A stretch of 64,000 nucleotides of DNA from Trileptium ribeirensis (taxonomy: Eukaryota > Nematoda > Enoplea > Enoplida > Thoracostomopsidae), in assembly GCA_030248225.1 (NCBI GenBank), contig JASANE010003705.1:19989-83988 (forward strand), in the 5' to 3' direction. Below are positions 43,857 through 57,518 of the stretch, piece after piece (within the stretch, counting starts at the first letter, position 1; every line of letters begins with the position of its first letter). A program made the position numbers and the translations under genes. The notes beneath the pieces were generated by a model. That model was not told where the DNA came from and ran no database searches. It worked only from the letters and a program-made list of their open reading frames with translations.

Positions 43857-45764
43857 TGGAAACTGAATATATATACATGCAGATTGGTTTAATTGTTTAA
43901 CTTATTTTTCTTGATGAACGACGATTTTCCCCAATGACCGTTTTTATGTATTGAATCCACATAATAATGCCAATGATTAGCCCTATTGATATGCTATGGA
44001 CTTGTACTTCGTTACTGTTGAGCAACAATATACATTAACACTCCGAAGTAACCATAAATGGTGCGGCGTCGTATTTACCTGACCAGATTATGCTGTTCTC
44101 GATAGTGCAACTGCTGCAGATCACGTTTAAAAGTGTTCTTTGCAATAGAGTATTGAAGTGAAGTTTTTAACTCCATGGTCATGGGGTAAGCTTATTGAAT
44201 TCTGAGTGTAATGAGTGAAACTAGCGCAGTGAAGAAATCTCGCTGATCAGGATGGTAAGTTTCTGCTGCGCCGCTTCTCGGATTTGTTTTGGGGTGACAC
44301 ACTTGGCCTTATTTCGTCTGCGCGGACTGACTCGCGCGATAGCACATTCGATTTCTGCCCTTTAGTCTTAAAAAGGATTCCAAGCTCTAATTAAAGATAG
44401 AAGATACTGGAGAGGTAGGCTAGAACATCAGATGTCCCGATTTCTTGAACCATGATTTTAACTTGAAAAATGGGAGTTTCACGTCCCCATTGTGAACCTA
44501 CTGTGATCATTAATTTGTGTAGTAAAATTACAGCTTAACGATGTGGTTCGTTGATGGAGATACGATAAATGATAGTTTCAAACAATGACGGGCCTAAATA
44601 TATATACATCGGTACAGACATATACGTGTAACACAATGAATTATAATAAATATATTCATTATGTATATTTATATATTTTATTCGTAAACAATGGCACTTT
44701 TGTCACATTAAACCATTATTGTACTACGGGTTTTTACAGCGTGCTGTTTAGCTTTGTATTGTTTGTTCCGTTTATTTGTCGTTTACAATAAAGTAAAATT
44801 GTCACACACAATGCTTTCTGTTCTCGTTTGTTTCCTATAATATGCTCTGGTAGATAGGTACTGGCATCTCCAAATATAGGGAGGCGGACCCAGATATATC
44901 GACCTCACTGAAGGTTCCCGATTTCATAGCCACCTGGTATTAGCCTGCATGACTAAAAGACGGTAAAATTTCTCCTTTTTTATAATCACAATTGCATTCA
45001 GTTGCTAAATTAGAATTACAACTTTGGTACTTTGGCCAAGCAAAATTTAGACATGTAGGTGATGCCTCGGTTGTATGCCTTAGATCATAGCGTGCGCGCT
45101 GCGATGCCATTCAGCGGTAGCTGAGGTTTCACAACAGAAAAATATTTGTAGAAGGGTACGTCACTGGGTTATATTCATGTTATACATGACGGTCTACGGT
45201 TATGATGTGTTTTCGGTGTGATGTTGGTTGGTAACGTAGCGATACCAGCAGTCGCTGCCAGGAAGGGAAGCTGCTAAAACGACAAAGTTATGAACTGCTG
45301 CCAACGATGGTTTCGGCTCATTGGCCTTTGGTGTGTTCATAGCTAAGTGTGTCCAAGGACCTTAGGCCCCATCCGAACATTCTTTACCGCATGGCTCAAA
45401 ATAAGGATTACATAGTTGTAGCGCGAAACTTATTGGAATATGATCAAGAGTCATAATCCCTTATATACAATTTTTTTCGAACTCTCGGTGGAAGCAAGAG
45501 TCGATGACACTCAACCCCACGGGCGGTTTTAGAGGGGGGCGGGAGGGGCGGCCGCCTCCCCCATCAGGTTTCGAAGACGGAAAATTTTTGTCCGGTTTGC
45601 ACATAGACATCACTTAACATAGACCCTTAACCTAACTGTTACCAAAGCGTCAGAGGTTCCTGAATTTGGGTCCACATTCGGACTAACTTCGTCCGTCGTC
45701 GTATTCTTTCGCGCATCGCCAAAGCGATTTGCTTTCCTCAAAATATTGGTTTAAGCCTTGAATC
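43857..45764. other. Gene-free stretch
   Basis: Contains a member of the dispersed 'gaattctgagtgta' repeat (44195-44245). The 68-codon frame at 44585-44791 is simple-sequence-like. A G/C-rich patch lies at 45525-45565. No gene recognised. Confidence 0.5.
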
Positions 45765-46492
45765 CTAATGCAACTAAAACTGTTCTGCCTAAGCTTAGCG
45801 ACACCAGGTGGGTTAAACGTCACACTGCATGTTTGACTTTCTCGGAGCTGTATCCTTGTGTGGCTGCAGCGTTGGAAAAATATTGCCCAACATGAAACAG
45901 ACCAATACCAATAAACTGTGGGCAAGCCACCGGTCTTCTTGCCGCTATCACCAGATCATCTTTCATTCTTCGTCATGCGCTGTGCGCCATTAAACCCATA
46001 GCTGTATCACTGCAGTCTGTCGGACGAAATCTTTATGAGTGCGTCAACGAGATACACATTCTGATGGAGCAACTTGAATCGTGGAGGAGCGGCCACGGCA
46101 GTGGAAATTTCCAGAGCGTCTGGGGCCATGCTTGTGATGTGAAAAACCATCTGGACATTGATCGTCTCGCTTCTGCAGGAAGGTGTCCACGAACACACCA
46201 GGTGCACCTAAGTCCATATGAATTTTATCGTACCACAGTTTATATTCCTTTTATCGATGGTGTCCTGAGCCAGCTCCATGCACTTTTTGAATCTCATAGT
46301 GCCAACGTTATGTGCTTGTCATCGCCTCGACCTCAGTCCGCGCCGAACCCAAGTTGCAGCGACATTTCAGAAGCTGTGGATTTTTATATTGAAACCAAAC
46401 AGCTTCTGCATAGTAATAAACAGTCGGCTGAGCAAGAATTCGAACGCTGGAAATTAAAATGCCGATCAATCGTTCAACTTCGTTCTAACTAA
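45765..46492 (+). pseudogene. hAT transposase remnant 2 (ZMYM1/DUF4371-like)
   Basis: The frame from about 45765 shows LPKLSDTRWVKRHTACLTF, the conserved 'T+W..R' segment of the RNase-H-like domain, then a stop near 45893. Shifted frames continue with the helical insertion domain and CPRTHQVHLSPYEFYRTTVY, then IPFIDGVLSQL ('R....pe.Yyr..ifiP.lD..i.ql'), ending at 46492. The C-terminal dimerisation domain is missing, complementary to the remnant at 42294-43047. Different enough in sequence to be a separate copy or family. Confidence 0.8.
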
Positions 46493-48397
46493 CTGTGCTA
46501 CAGACAGAATTTAGTTTTAAAGAAACACTAATACAGGTCGCTATCAGGTATCTGTTGCGAAACGTATGTTAAAATTGTTGCACAGAGGAGAATGAATTTT
46601 CCACAAATATTGCCCAGAAATAGTAGAATTATAAATATCTGTCTGTGTCACTCAAAAGTCATCAACTCAGACATGGTTTTCGAAAACTTAAAGATCCGCC
46701 CGCCCTCCTGTCAGAAATTTCTAAAACCGCGCCTGCTCGACCCTCCTGACCATTATGCCATTCTCTAGCTTTCCGTTGCTGCCGGTGTGTCGCGATCGAT
46801 AATTACCCTACACTACCAGTATTATGGCCAGCACTTTTGACTTCAAATATGGCGTACTCGCAGTAGACCTGGATCACTCTGCTGAGTCACCAAAAGTGTA
46901 CGTGGACTTCATATGTTACTCCCCAACTTTAGACCGCGTCCGAAACTACAATAGCAACAGTCGCAACTACATAGAAGGCGAATTAGTGTATAAAAAGAAC
47001 ATTATATCAGTCGTGTATTGGTTATGGCGATATCACTGTGTTCATGTATTTTGGGTCTCATAGGCCTATCAGAAAACTCATTTTGATACAACGCCGCGTC
47101 GTAAATAATAACAATAGCGCCACATAATACCCAATAGTGGAGCGATCGGCAGAATATTTTCAGCCCGGTTAGGCCCGTTTGAATCGGAAGTAGGCCCGGC
47201 CCGTCCCAAAGCTGCAATATTTCGGTCTGGCCCCTTTGTAATCGATTATCCACTTGTTGTATATAAAAGAGACAGACGATAAAGGTATCATAAAAAGCTT
47301 GGTTATATAGGGCGATAAAGGATTCTTAATACGAAACCAAGATTCTCGAACTATATACTAATCATTCGATCTATGGATTGACGGGAGAGCGGATCAAAAA
47401 TTTTTTCCCGGATCGTGCCCTTTGGAAATGCGTTCAGCCCGGTCTGGTTCTGCAGCGTAGACCTGCTCGGCTCGGCCCAGCCCGCTGAGTTGCTCTGCAA
47501 AATGAACCCAATTTCACCGATATAGCTGAAGTGGTTTTGGAGATATGACACTTTTCGCTAATTTCCATCGTTAATGGCCTATTTTAGAACACAGTTTGCC
47601 AGAAATAATTCTTTACCAAAGTAGATTTACACAGTTTGATACAGCTCCGTTCGCTCTACAAAGGATATGGCTCAGATGTTTGCACCACTTATCGAGATAT
47701 ATTTAGTGCCATTTTAGGATCTCTTTTCGACATGACCGGAGCCCTTTCGGCACGTTTTGTTGCAATGGCAAATATTGAAATAGGGTTTCGTATCTAACTA
47801 AAAACCACAAATATGGACTTTAGGTTTTCGCACGAGCTATTTCATGAGTCAGCACGTCCATTCAAAGCTGAGTTATGTGCATCGCCAAAACCCCAGAATG
47901 GGCACCATTCTGGCCAGCGAGAATTCTACCCTACGCTCGTATCACTCACTTCACTCAGAATTTGAAAATTTCAATTTCACATAAATTTTCTGGGTGCTAC
48001 GGCACCCCTAAATTTGAAACTGTACTGGTCTTTGGAAATTTGATGTATCCGATAATTTTCTGAGTGCTGGTCGTATAACACAGTCATTATGCAGTAATCG
48101 TGGTCTTAAATGAACTGCACACATCCTGTAAATTTATAGATACAGTCAAAACATTGTAACTTTATTATTTTCGGAGACAAATTTTATCCTCTTCAGTTTT
48201 ATTGTGGACCACCTATTACGCAATGATTAAGTAATAACTCAGTAAACACGTCAGGAATTACCACTAGCCGCTGTACTTTCGGAAGGTTTGATGCCTACTC
48301 GTTCGAACGGCGACAGTTATTTCTGGCGCGTACTGTATATATGTGTGCGTGAGTAGCTACTTATTAAATGGATCAAAGATCAGAAAGAATGTAGTTT
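46493..48397. other. Gene-free stretch
   Basis: Low-complexity 'ggcccg/ggctcggcccagcccg' patches at 47150-47230 and 47430-47495. A fragment related to the fold-back family appears, inverted, at about 47890-48060. No supported gene. Confidence 0.5.
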
Positions 48398-48545
48398 CCG
48401 CCGAAAATCGTGTTTAGATTACGTCAAAAAGCTAAAACCTGGTTTAAAAGCTTGATTATAATTATTTTCCGGCTTTCATATGCTATGTAGTATAATATTA
48501 TTTATATATATATTCCTTCTGTGGTCTAAACATATATTTTAAATT
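48398..48545 (+). mobile_element. Heavily eroded fragment of the hAT non-autonomous element
   Basis: The order 'cgccgaaaatcgtgttt...caaaa.gc.aaaacc..ggtttaaaa' follows the left end of copies A-F, but with many changes and no clear ends. Suggests older rounds of activity. Confidence 0.35.
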
Positions 48546-49063
48546 TAAAATTATCGTTTTTCTGTCAAAGGCAGAGGAAAGATAACTGCATAAAGTATTT
48601 TTTGACAATTTAAAGATTTTTTACACAGAGGCTCTGATAGAGATTGTTTGAGTATATAACACAGCACTGGAATAGTTCGTACCATACGTGGATCAGCGTA
48701 GTCAGTTCTCATGACAAGTCTTCGGTATCTTGGATATTTTTAAAGCGCGTTTATCAACGAAATCATAAGTCGGCAAAGGCAGCTACAGTCGGCTCACGAT
48801 CCTTATGTCTTCTAACTATATGTGTAGAACATGGTTTGAATCCACATTTTGCTCGTGATGCCAGTTTTATGCTGAATTGTGTAAGCCTAATGGACTTTGG
48901 CTATTTTAAACAACAACAAACCTCCCAATCACGATGATTAAGGTCATCGCTACCTTACCGGAGCTGCTTGGGGGCCCATTGCTGGGCTGCTCCCAAAACT
49001 GATCGACTTTTCTTTTCGATCAGTGTTTATTTGTTAGATTTCACAGTGTTTTTGTTTTTTCAG

Positions 49064-49168
49064 ATTGTTAAAAAATTTGAATCACAACCCGATCTGATCC
49101 AACGCGTTCGAATTGCACAGCATTTGGAGTTGAATCTTGAATTTTCGGCAACACTGATTTCGACTATG
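49064..49168 (+). other. Possible 105-nt internal exon
   Basis: A pyrimidine-rich tract and CAG precede 49064, a GTAAGT donor follows 49168, and the 35 codons between are open in phase 0 on both sides (KKFESQPDLIQRVRIAQHL in the middle). It could belong to an upstream part of the R-SNARE gene on the same strand, whose next exon also starts in phase 0, or to another gene. No family recognised. Confidence 0.3.
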
Positions 49169-51094
49169 GTAAGTTATTATAATAATTAGGGACTCGGGTC
49201 TTACGTTGTTACACAATGGATTGGTAATATAACTCACGCCAGTATGTATTTTGCATCAACAGTTCAATATCTTTTCAAACTTTGTGAGCTATATATTTTA
49301 TTAGTGATGGCCAAGAAGAATTATTATTATGGCTATGCCCGAGGGATCCCTCGAACCCTTGCTTCGAGGCTACCGAGTTGGCAAGATGGATTTATATCCA
49401 CGTTGTCATATAATCTTTGGATAAGAGGTTTATGGGCTTTGTTTTAGGGGTTGCGAATTAGGTTGTCAATGTTAGTATATATAAATTTGCCTTAGGCCAA
49501 ACAATGCAACGGAACTTAAATACCTTCATTTTTTAATTATTAGTTCATGTCTGATTTTTCAGGTTTTTACATAAAATTATATTCTGCATTGCATAGCATT
49601 ATATTGCGGTCAAACGGTTTTTGCACTCAGATCTAAACTCCTTACGCGCAGGCCTTTTTACTATTTTGGCCGGACTATCTATTATTCTTGAATCCGATTA
49701 TTGCTGCTGAAACATGTTATGTAGGCATAGAGGCTGAAATAAGAAATAGCTACAGTGATATTATTATATAAATAATGGCCGTGGCCTCCTCTGGAAGTGA
49801 CCTATCATGCTTTTTGACCATGTTGGATCTATTTTGTCGAATTTCAACGATTTTACAACTTTTAATGCAAATATGTGCGTCTTGATCTTAGAAAATATTC
49901 TATAACAATGTTATAGTTGGGCAAAAAATTTTCATTACGTACGTATCATGAAATGTTCAGGGACCAAAAAAGTTTTGAATATGGCACCTGTGCCTATACA
50001 GATTGTCTCGATGTTTTTTAATTAAATACAATCTGTTGCCAGTACCCAAAATTTTGTTTTGCGCCACATCTTTGTAGTTATTTAATAGGCCTGATTTTCA
50101 GACTAAACACGCTTGTGGCTGCATTTGGTTGCATTTTGCTTAAGCCCGCATCTGTATCCTTTAGTTTGGTTTTGGTAGTTCTCAATTAAAGTTTCCTAGT
50201 ATTTGGATTCCTAGTACTGCTAAAATCATACAAGTTCAAGGTCTGATGTCCTAGATTATGCGGTATCCAAGCCCTCGGGGAGAGGGGGTGTTGGACCTTC
50301 TGCCAAGGGGAGGTCCGTCGCCTCAGAGGAGATAGTGTAAGCATCTATTGCTAAAATAAATCAAATTTTTTGCTTTGCTTTTAATATATTAGTGTTGACT
50401 ACAAAAATACGCAGTATCCTCTATAAATTAAATTGTATACTAATATAGCCTTAGGCGCTTACTCAATGTAGGCTTTCACCGCAAAAATTAGTACAAATGA
50501 ATCTTAAATATTCTTGTTCTGGGGCTATAAACATTAATTGGCAGATCATCTGTTGACCAAGCAATTAATTTTAATCGCGAAACTCACCAGTCAATGCAAT
50601 AATTAACTAAAATTATTTACATCCAGTATATATGTCTCTAAAGCTCAAAAACCCAGCTCAGCAATTATGGTTAAACATCATGAAACGAACATAAAAAGTA
50701 ACAATAAAGCGTACAACAATGATGTTTTTGCGCAATGTTGCCGATCATACCCGATCCGAATTGCACGAGTATTTTATATAGAGTGTGCACACTGCATTCG
50801 ATATGATCCGAAATAGCATTAACAATTTCTTCGGATCCGAATCAGATGAAGTAGTGCGAAAAATGAATACATATACTTGTACACGTAACAGGTAGGTATA
50901 GAGTGTAGTCGTATCGGGTCGGATCAGACAGGATGAAATGCGCACACAATTCATATCAGAACAAAGTGGATTGGATCAGACGTAATGTGAACGCGGCATA
51001 ATAAAATAATTTTCAATATTCACCAAAAATTTTGTCATTTTATTCGCGTGTGCTCGGCGCGAGTTCGTTAAATATTAGAAAATCTATGCTTTAG
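49169..51094. other. Gene-free stretch or intron
   Basis: AT-rich. Includes the 14-bp palindrome CGAGGGATCCCTCG near 49343 in a possible SINE fragment on the minus strand, and repeated 'gatccgaat/gatccga' words at 50745-50990. No supported gene. Confidence 0.45.
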
Positions 51095-54000
51095 GATCAG
51101 TATAACACGACAACAGCAGATGGACCATTCCACGATCCCGCGACAGCGATGGGCAACCATGGCGGCAGTGGGTGTACTGCGTCGTCACAACCGCAACACC
51201 AGCAGCAGAACGGTGCAACCGGAACGTCAACAGATGGCAAAGTAAATCGTCTTCGATCTCAGGTCGACGAAGTCAAAGATGTGATGCGCGAAAATGTTGA
51301 GAAAGTTCTCGAACGCGGTGATCGCCTTGACGAACTTATGAATACGTCGACTGCGTTAGAAGAATCTGTAAGTTCAGTGTGTTTATATATTTAGGGGATA
51401 CAATACTCGGCAAAATGACTGTTGGATTTCGAGCGAGTGTCGCGCTAGCTCTTGATTTCAATATTGTAGAAAACTATTTTTAAACAAATTTCTTTCGAGC
51501 GAGCGACAATTATTCTTTGCGAGTGCTGAAGTTTCGGCTTATTTACTATTTTGAAACCGTTAGTCCACTAACCATTGAGGAACCGACACTTCATTCATCG
51601 TATTCCACTTAATATGTTCGTTGAGGTGATCCTCACGACCAAGATGCGTTGTAATTAATTTTTTAGAACTGCTCAAAATACACACCGCAAGGATTTTATG
51701 GCTTTGTAACCTACCCGACCCCAAAAGCTGCCCCTAAATAAAATTTTCGCACCCCCCTTTCGGACATATTTCGCCTACTGATGTCCTGAGGATTATTTTC
51801 CAACTGACCATGTTGTACTGATTCGATTTGGCTATAATATCGTGCACTGCAGATTGTATGTTCTCTACGATGCTGTTACATGTGTATTTTATCATACTTA
51901 CAGCACCACTAAGTGCATAATATGCAGCGTATATGCACTATATAATGCGATTGCACCAAGTGGAATATTTTTAGAATAGAAAAATTCACCACCCACCTCC
52001 AGCACCTCTGCCAAATGGCCCTGCCGACCTTACAGGCCGCCGCTCATAGCATAGCCTTTTAAACCCACCCAACGAAACCGTGATACAGCACTCGCCATAA
52101 GTGCTGTTCGTTCGATAAAGTTTTGTTCGAAAGCTAAATTTTTTCGACAAGTTTTAGAAATTTTTACCACGGTTTTAACGTTCGAAAATCGACGGTCATT
52201 TCTGCCAATACTGTAGTTATTTTATTGTGTTTTAGTATTACAAACATCAGGACCGTCCTAGTATAAGCTGTGAACTCTGATCGTCCAAACTATTATCTTT
52301 ATCGCGGCACCAAAGCATTGAGCTTATCGATTATTTGTGTTGTGCAATGTACTTTTCTTTGTTCAGCGTGAGTGAATATACATAACATTATCTAATATTG
52401 TTTTACGATGCTTTACGGCAAGAACTAATAGCGATCGAAATAGAAATCGAACAAAGTTCATTTAATCGTAATCGAAGGAAATTTTGGTTTTAATCTAGAT
52501 ATTGATAGAAACTTTTTTATGAATTTGAATTTTGCTCAAATACGCATAAAGCAATATCGACACAATTTTCGTTTAATATTATATCGTTTTGATTTTTTTG
52601 TTTATTTCTGCTCTCGATTGCATTTCAGCGGTATAGTTGTGTGATTTTGAAGATAATTATTTTGTGGCTGTTTTGAAAAATATTGCTGTCGAAAATTATA
52701 TTAGAACTATTAATGTAGTCATCAAATTTCTGCAGTGAGATTCAGAACTCGTCGGGCTATATCTGGCACTGTGAAATGAATTCAGAGATATAATTCGTCA
52801 AAAATAGAGCTTTCGCTGGGCGTGACGCGGTCGAAAGAAATTCGTTTTTAATGTAGAATTTTTATTCATTTTAATGCTTTTGAAATATCGAACGAGCCAC
52901 TCTTTCGCGACTCACTCGAAAACCGACAATCACTTTTGGCAAATACTGTACGCATGTAGTCGAAGGCGGTTAATAAAAGAATGCTCGCTACATAACCAGT
53001 GCGGGAAATAAGTCATCGTCTGTGGTTTTTTATTTTGTCTAAACATTTTTGTTAATACGCCATCAGACGTCCACGGTCCAAATGGCACTACATAGGACAT
53101 CCCAGTCTTTCTGTATTCAGACTAGAAACAAGTATTTTTTGACTACCTAGAGAATCAGTGATACTGACATGGTTGCCACAAAATAAGAGAAAGGAAAGCA
53201 CGGTAAATTGATAGAGAGACGGGAAATAACAAAAAAGTCAGGAAGTTTGGTATCAAAATGCGGGAAATCACTAGGGAAAATGAAAAACGGGAAATTCATC
53301 ATTAAATAATATCGATCGGTGTTGTTTTTGCGTGTAGTTGCCGCTAAGAAATCAAAAACTTGTATGTAAAATCATTCCATCGATAATACAACTTTGCTGT
53401 AAATTTTAGCACCAAAAACAAATTTTGGCGTATATTCAATTAATTTAGTGTACGCAGTGGTATGTATTTTTGGCAATTTTTAGCAATCTTACATGTTGAG
53501 CGAGCATTAAAAATAATGGTGTGTTAAAGCAAAAAAATTTGACTTGAAAAATGGGAAATTATCAGCCGAAAAAATGTGGCATGTATTGAAAACCATTACT
53601 TCAAATGGCATGCTGAGCAGGAGTCCGGTGTCATATTCCGCACAAAATGAATCATTAAGGAGTTACACATTTTCCGATTCATGATCTTCCATAATTGGAC
53701 ATTTTGTCAGTCATGTAGTAGTTTTATTGTGTAACTACGGTAGCTTAAATAGCGCAGGTATGCCACGAATTGATGGGGATGTTGTGTATTGGTAGCGGGC
53801 TGGTACTGCTAGCCAGACAGCCGGGCTTGAGTCCTGAGTGGCCCATCGTAAGGTCTCTCGTGGGTCATTACGATCGTAACAGTGTAACTACAATTCATTT
53901 CCTGAACAAGAGTTTTTCTAATTTCCTACTTATTTATGTATATATGACACTTTATAATTTCTGTTTTGCGGCAGGCTGCACTTAGTTTAAAAGACGCAAT

Positions 54001-54347
54001 GCTATATCGAGAATCTGTCGAAAACATCGTGACTTGGCTGTTTCGCAACCACAAGTTTGCAGCTTCTACATATTTTTTTGACGACCTTTCGCGTTGTATT
54101 TGCTTTTTTAACTTATTTTATCTTAAAACGCTTTTAGGCGACATCGTTCCGCACAACTTCTCGCGCAGTTCGACGTCATTACTGCCGTCAAAATGCTAAA
54201 TGCACGGCGATTATTGTCGTTATAGCCGTCGTTGCTGCGTTTATTCTTTTGATGGTTATTTTGTACGAAACGGGTGCGCTCAGCAGTGGCGGATCATCAT
54301 CCCATCACGACAACCCTTCGACTAGCCAGCCTACCCACGTCTCTTGA
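51095..54347 (+). CDS. R-SNARE (synaptobrevin/VAMP-like) gene, two coding exons
   Basis: Vesicle membrane-fusion protein. Exon 51095-51367 follows a TTTAG acceptor and ends at a GTAAGT donor. It encodes a Gly/Gln/Thr-rich N-terminus and most of the SNARE motif, QVDEVKDVMRENVEKVLERG, with the zero-layer Arg in VLERG. Exon 54138-54347 follows CTTTTAG and continues in phase with the end of the motif (FRTTSRAVRRHYCRQN), a transmembrane segment (TAIIVVIAVVAAFILLMVIL) and a ~25-residue Ser/His-rich lumenal tail ending at TGA 54345. Spacing from zero-layer Arg to membrane matches synaptobrevins. The start may be ATG 51149 or in a further 5' exon, as the frame is open back to 51095. Confidence 0.9.
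51368..54137 (+). other. Intron of the R-SNARE gene
   Basis: 2.77 kb from GTAAGT to CTTTTAG. Holds repeated 'tttcgagcgag' sequences at 51430-51500 and 52880-52920 and a possible tRNA-related SINE at 53785-53900. Frames at 53770-54199 have no domain and cross the acceptor. Confidence 0.8.
53785..53900 (+). mobile_element. Possible tRNA-like SINE head
   Basis: GGTAGCGGGCTGGTACTGC resembles an A box and GGGCTTGAGTCC a B box, about 40 bases apart, as in tRNA-derived SINE heads. No clear target duplication was seen. Confidence 0.3.
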
Positions 54348-54496
54348 AGAGAAGTGATTTCAGTGTTTGTGCCTCTCGGTTGAAAACAGTTTTTGACTGT
54401 GATCGTATTGCATTCTAAGTTTGTGTATACGGGAACTCTTGCATTCAAATATGTAGATAATGCTTTACAAAGATGTTGTTATATAAAGGTTTTTCA

Positions 54497-54502
54497 AATA
54501 AA
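54497..54502 (+). terminator. Polyadenylation signal of the R-SNARE gene
   Basis: AATAAA about 150 bp downstream of the stop codon, followed by a GT-rich stretch (tgtaggtttggttttc). Fits a short 3' UTR. Confidence 0.65.
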
Positions 54503-57409
54503 TGTAGGTTTGGTTTTCACACCCAGTCGGTCTGTTTTTACTGCATTCAACAATAGAAAAATTTAGTCGGTTTTCTTATAGACGTCGCTTTAATTTAGTT
54601 TTTGTTCCGAAGTTACTTTGTCTATGTCTTAAAGGCAATAAGGGCACCTATAATACCTATATATGTTATAATTTGTGTACCTCTTGCCTTATCTGCTAGG
54701 GACTTGTCTCATCGCCAATAAAGTGAATTCTGAGTGTTAAAGCCTGGCAGATGAGGTCAACAACAATACACCGCACTTAGCTATATAGAATTTTGTTTTC
54801 TGAACAAACTGAGCCCAGCCGCGACGATCGATTCGCTACAGTGGTTGAGGAGATATGATCAATTTGGTGTTTTCGCGGATTCCAGGGACCATCATTTAAG
54901 TATCATTTGTGACCCAACCCTGGAGCATAGGTGACACCGGCAACAATGCGATCCACATTGATCTATTCTAAGCTTTTTGAACAAAATTATCCCAACTGCG
55001 GCCAGATCACACCCACGGTTATCGAAATATGATTCAACGTGTTTTGATGGATGCTTAGGGACCCTACACGGTCTGGATAAAAAAGCGAAAATTTTCGAAC
55101 AGATCTTGAACACTCTTGTTGAACGAGATTTTAAACAGCGTTCTTTTTTGACGAGTACTGTATATAGAAATTGCATTTTGTATCAAAATACATATGAGCG
55201 ACGCTCCGTTTTATATAAAATGTATTAGAATCAAGGATTCCTTTATTTTTTTAATAATATTGCTTCTCATCTTAGCCCAGCTGTTTCACTATGGTTAACT
55301 TATTGGGCCCAGTGTAACCTTTACATGTGTAAGTGAAAATTCATGCTATGTCATTCTCGACATATTAATCCTAAATTTTAATCTAGGTTTTTATCTTATA
55401 TAACTTTTAGACTAAAGCCTAAGTTTGGGGCTGATGCCCAGCGAGCCCCCGCATTGAGTAGTTCTTTTTTTATACGATATCATGTCTGACCACTAAATTT
55501 GACATAAAGTTGCTTATTGGTTTTTATCATGTTTTACGCACAAACAATAGAAAAGGTTGATGAAAAATACCTATAGTTGCTGAGAAAAATTAACGAATGT
55601 GCAATGTAGAAACGAAATAACACGGGTTATAATATGATCCATACATAGATGTTACCTAAGCTATGACGTCATGATGTTCTTGCATTTTTTAATGAAAAAT
55701 TGAAAATCTGCTGTCGCGTTTCGAACATGCTACGATAGAAATTAAATCGAACAAAATTAATATTATATATACCAGAACAACTGTCGAACAAGCGTCGAGC
55801 AATTATATTTTTTTCGCACGAAAGCCGAGTGAACATCAAAAAACGAGCCCTTATTTCCTGCAACTATATCGCATTGGTTCAGACTTTTGTTGAAAAATTT
55901 ATTGTTCTGCATGTTTTTTTCTGAAGTGAGTACGCCGGATCTCAAAGCACGATGTTTAGTTGATAGCTGCCCAATTTGTTAGTTCGTAGGTCCTCATTTA
56001 GATATTTTTATTCACACAGTCCCCTTAGTCGGATTATTGATTTTCATTTGCTGAGCACGAATTCCTCAATTTTTTATTGACTTATCGTTCACGAGCATAT
56101 CAAGTTTCCCCCGCCCTATAACAGTGGGGAAAACCCATCACTACCATAGGATAGAAAATTGGTTTTTAATTGAGAGCCCAGGTTAATCCTATAATTTAGA
56201 CTTTAGGATTAGCCTTAGGCTTAGAGATGTTAAACATACTATAATTTGCCATCTTGCTGTTTGGGTAACTTGGCGTGATTCATTATTTTCTGTGAGCAAA
56301 AATCAGTCTTGACCTCAAAGCCATAATTTATAATGACTTTCAACTGCATACATAATTATTATTCATTAACATCAGTCTGTCTCATCGTATAGCTTTTCGC
56401 AATTTTGAGTCCTCAAATCTTTTTGGTGGGAACGATGTCTAAAACAGTAAAAACGTTCCGTGTGTTGTAATTATTTTTGCTAAGGGGCACCGCGTAACCG
56501 TCTTGTTCTTCTCAACGTAAAATCTAATCTATGTATATATCAGATTTTACTTGTGTACACGTATCATTATACTGCCTTGTATAATCAGGTGGAGCATATG
56601 TGTTGCGATCGGCGCAAAACCGTTACGAAACCTTGGATATCCAAGGACAACAGTATTGTTGTACAAAAATATTCCACTTTATCCCTGACATATATCAAAG
56701 TTGGAATCATCGAGGCTAGACGTGACAGCGCGATTCCGCGTGTGCAAATTTGACGCAGGGCCAATCTCTTCGAAGGTAAAATTTTTAATATATACATGTT
56801 TAATTGATGTTGAACAAGCAGCAACGGAAGTTTGATAACCACATGATTTCAAGTTCCCCTAAACGTAGGTTATGATTTACAGCTTTAGGACATATTTATT
56901 AAGGAGCGGATATGTATCGTTTGGTACATACAGTGGGTTTCCACATGTAACTCGCATTACACAGTATTTCCAGTGTGGGGAATTTCACAAATTGATTTCA
57001 AGGCTGTTAGTCTCATGGCGAGTTTTTCGTCTCTGAAGCTATCGATGTGTCCAAATAATGTTATATATACGTTTTGTAATAGCAAATGTTGCTGCCTGAT
57101 TGAAATTTCATATATGTATATACTGTTATGTTTTTCATATTCAAATGTCCGTACAGATTGTGGTACTTACCTTGTAAATTTTTGCCGCTAATATCGAACT
57201 GTTATAACTATTGATAGATGTTAATCAGAAGCAGCGCCAACCATATGGCGATCTATAAATCTAGAGCGAGCAAATAGCGAAATTTTGTTTAATTTTACGT
57301 ATTACGCAACTAAACTTATGGTGACCTCGCTGACCACCTATTAGTGTAAAAATTTGAGTTATCGAACATTTTCTAGTCTGTCGAAGAAACCTAGTTTCTG
57401 TTCGCAAAC
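54503..57409. other. Gene-free stretch
   Basis: No domain-bearing frame. A frame following an AG at 56593 and ending at a stop at 56751-56753 could be a terminal exon, but nothing supports it beyond openness. A diverged member of the fold-back-related repeats lies near 54700-54890. Confidence 0.45.
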
Positions 57410-57518
57410 AAAATTTTATGTGATAACTAACAAGGAATTTTGTTCGCGAACACTAAATGATAAATAATAGGACCATTTTGTCTATGTCATTACAGTTACA
57501 TTAAATTTGTTCGCGGAC
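57410..57518. repeat. Second small cluster of GTTCGCGAAC palindromes
   Basis: GTTCGCAAAC (57410), GTTCGCGAAC (57442) and GTTCGCGGAC (57509) within 110 bp: one exact and two single-mismatch copies of the motif clustered at 6037-7211. Confidence 0.75.

Noticed and set aside
53966..54199. 77-codon frame overlapping the second SNARE exon
   Set aside because: Different frame from the SNARE exon and crosses its acceptor site.
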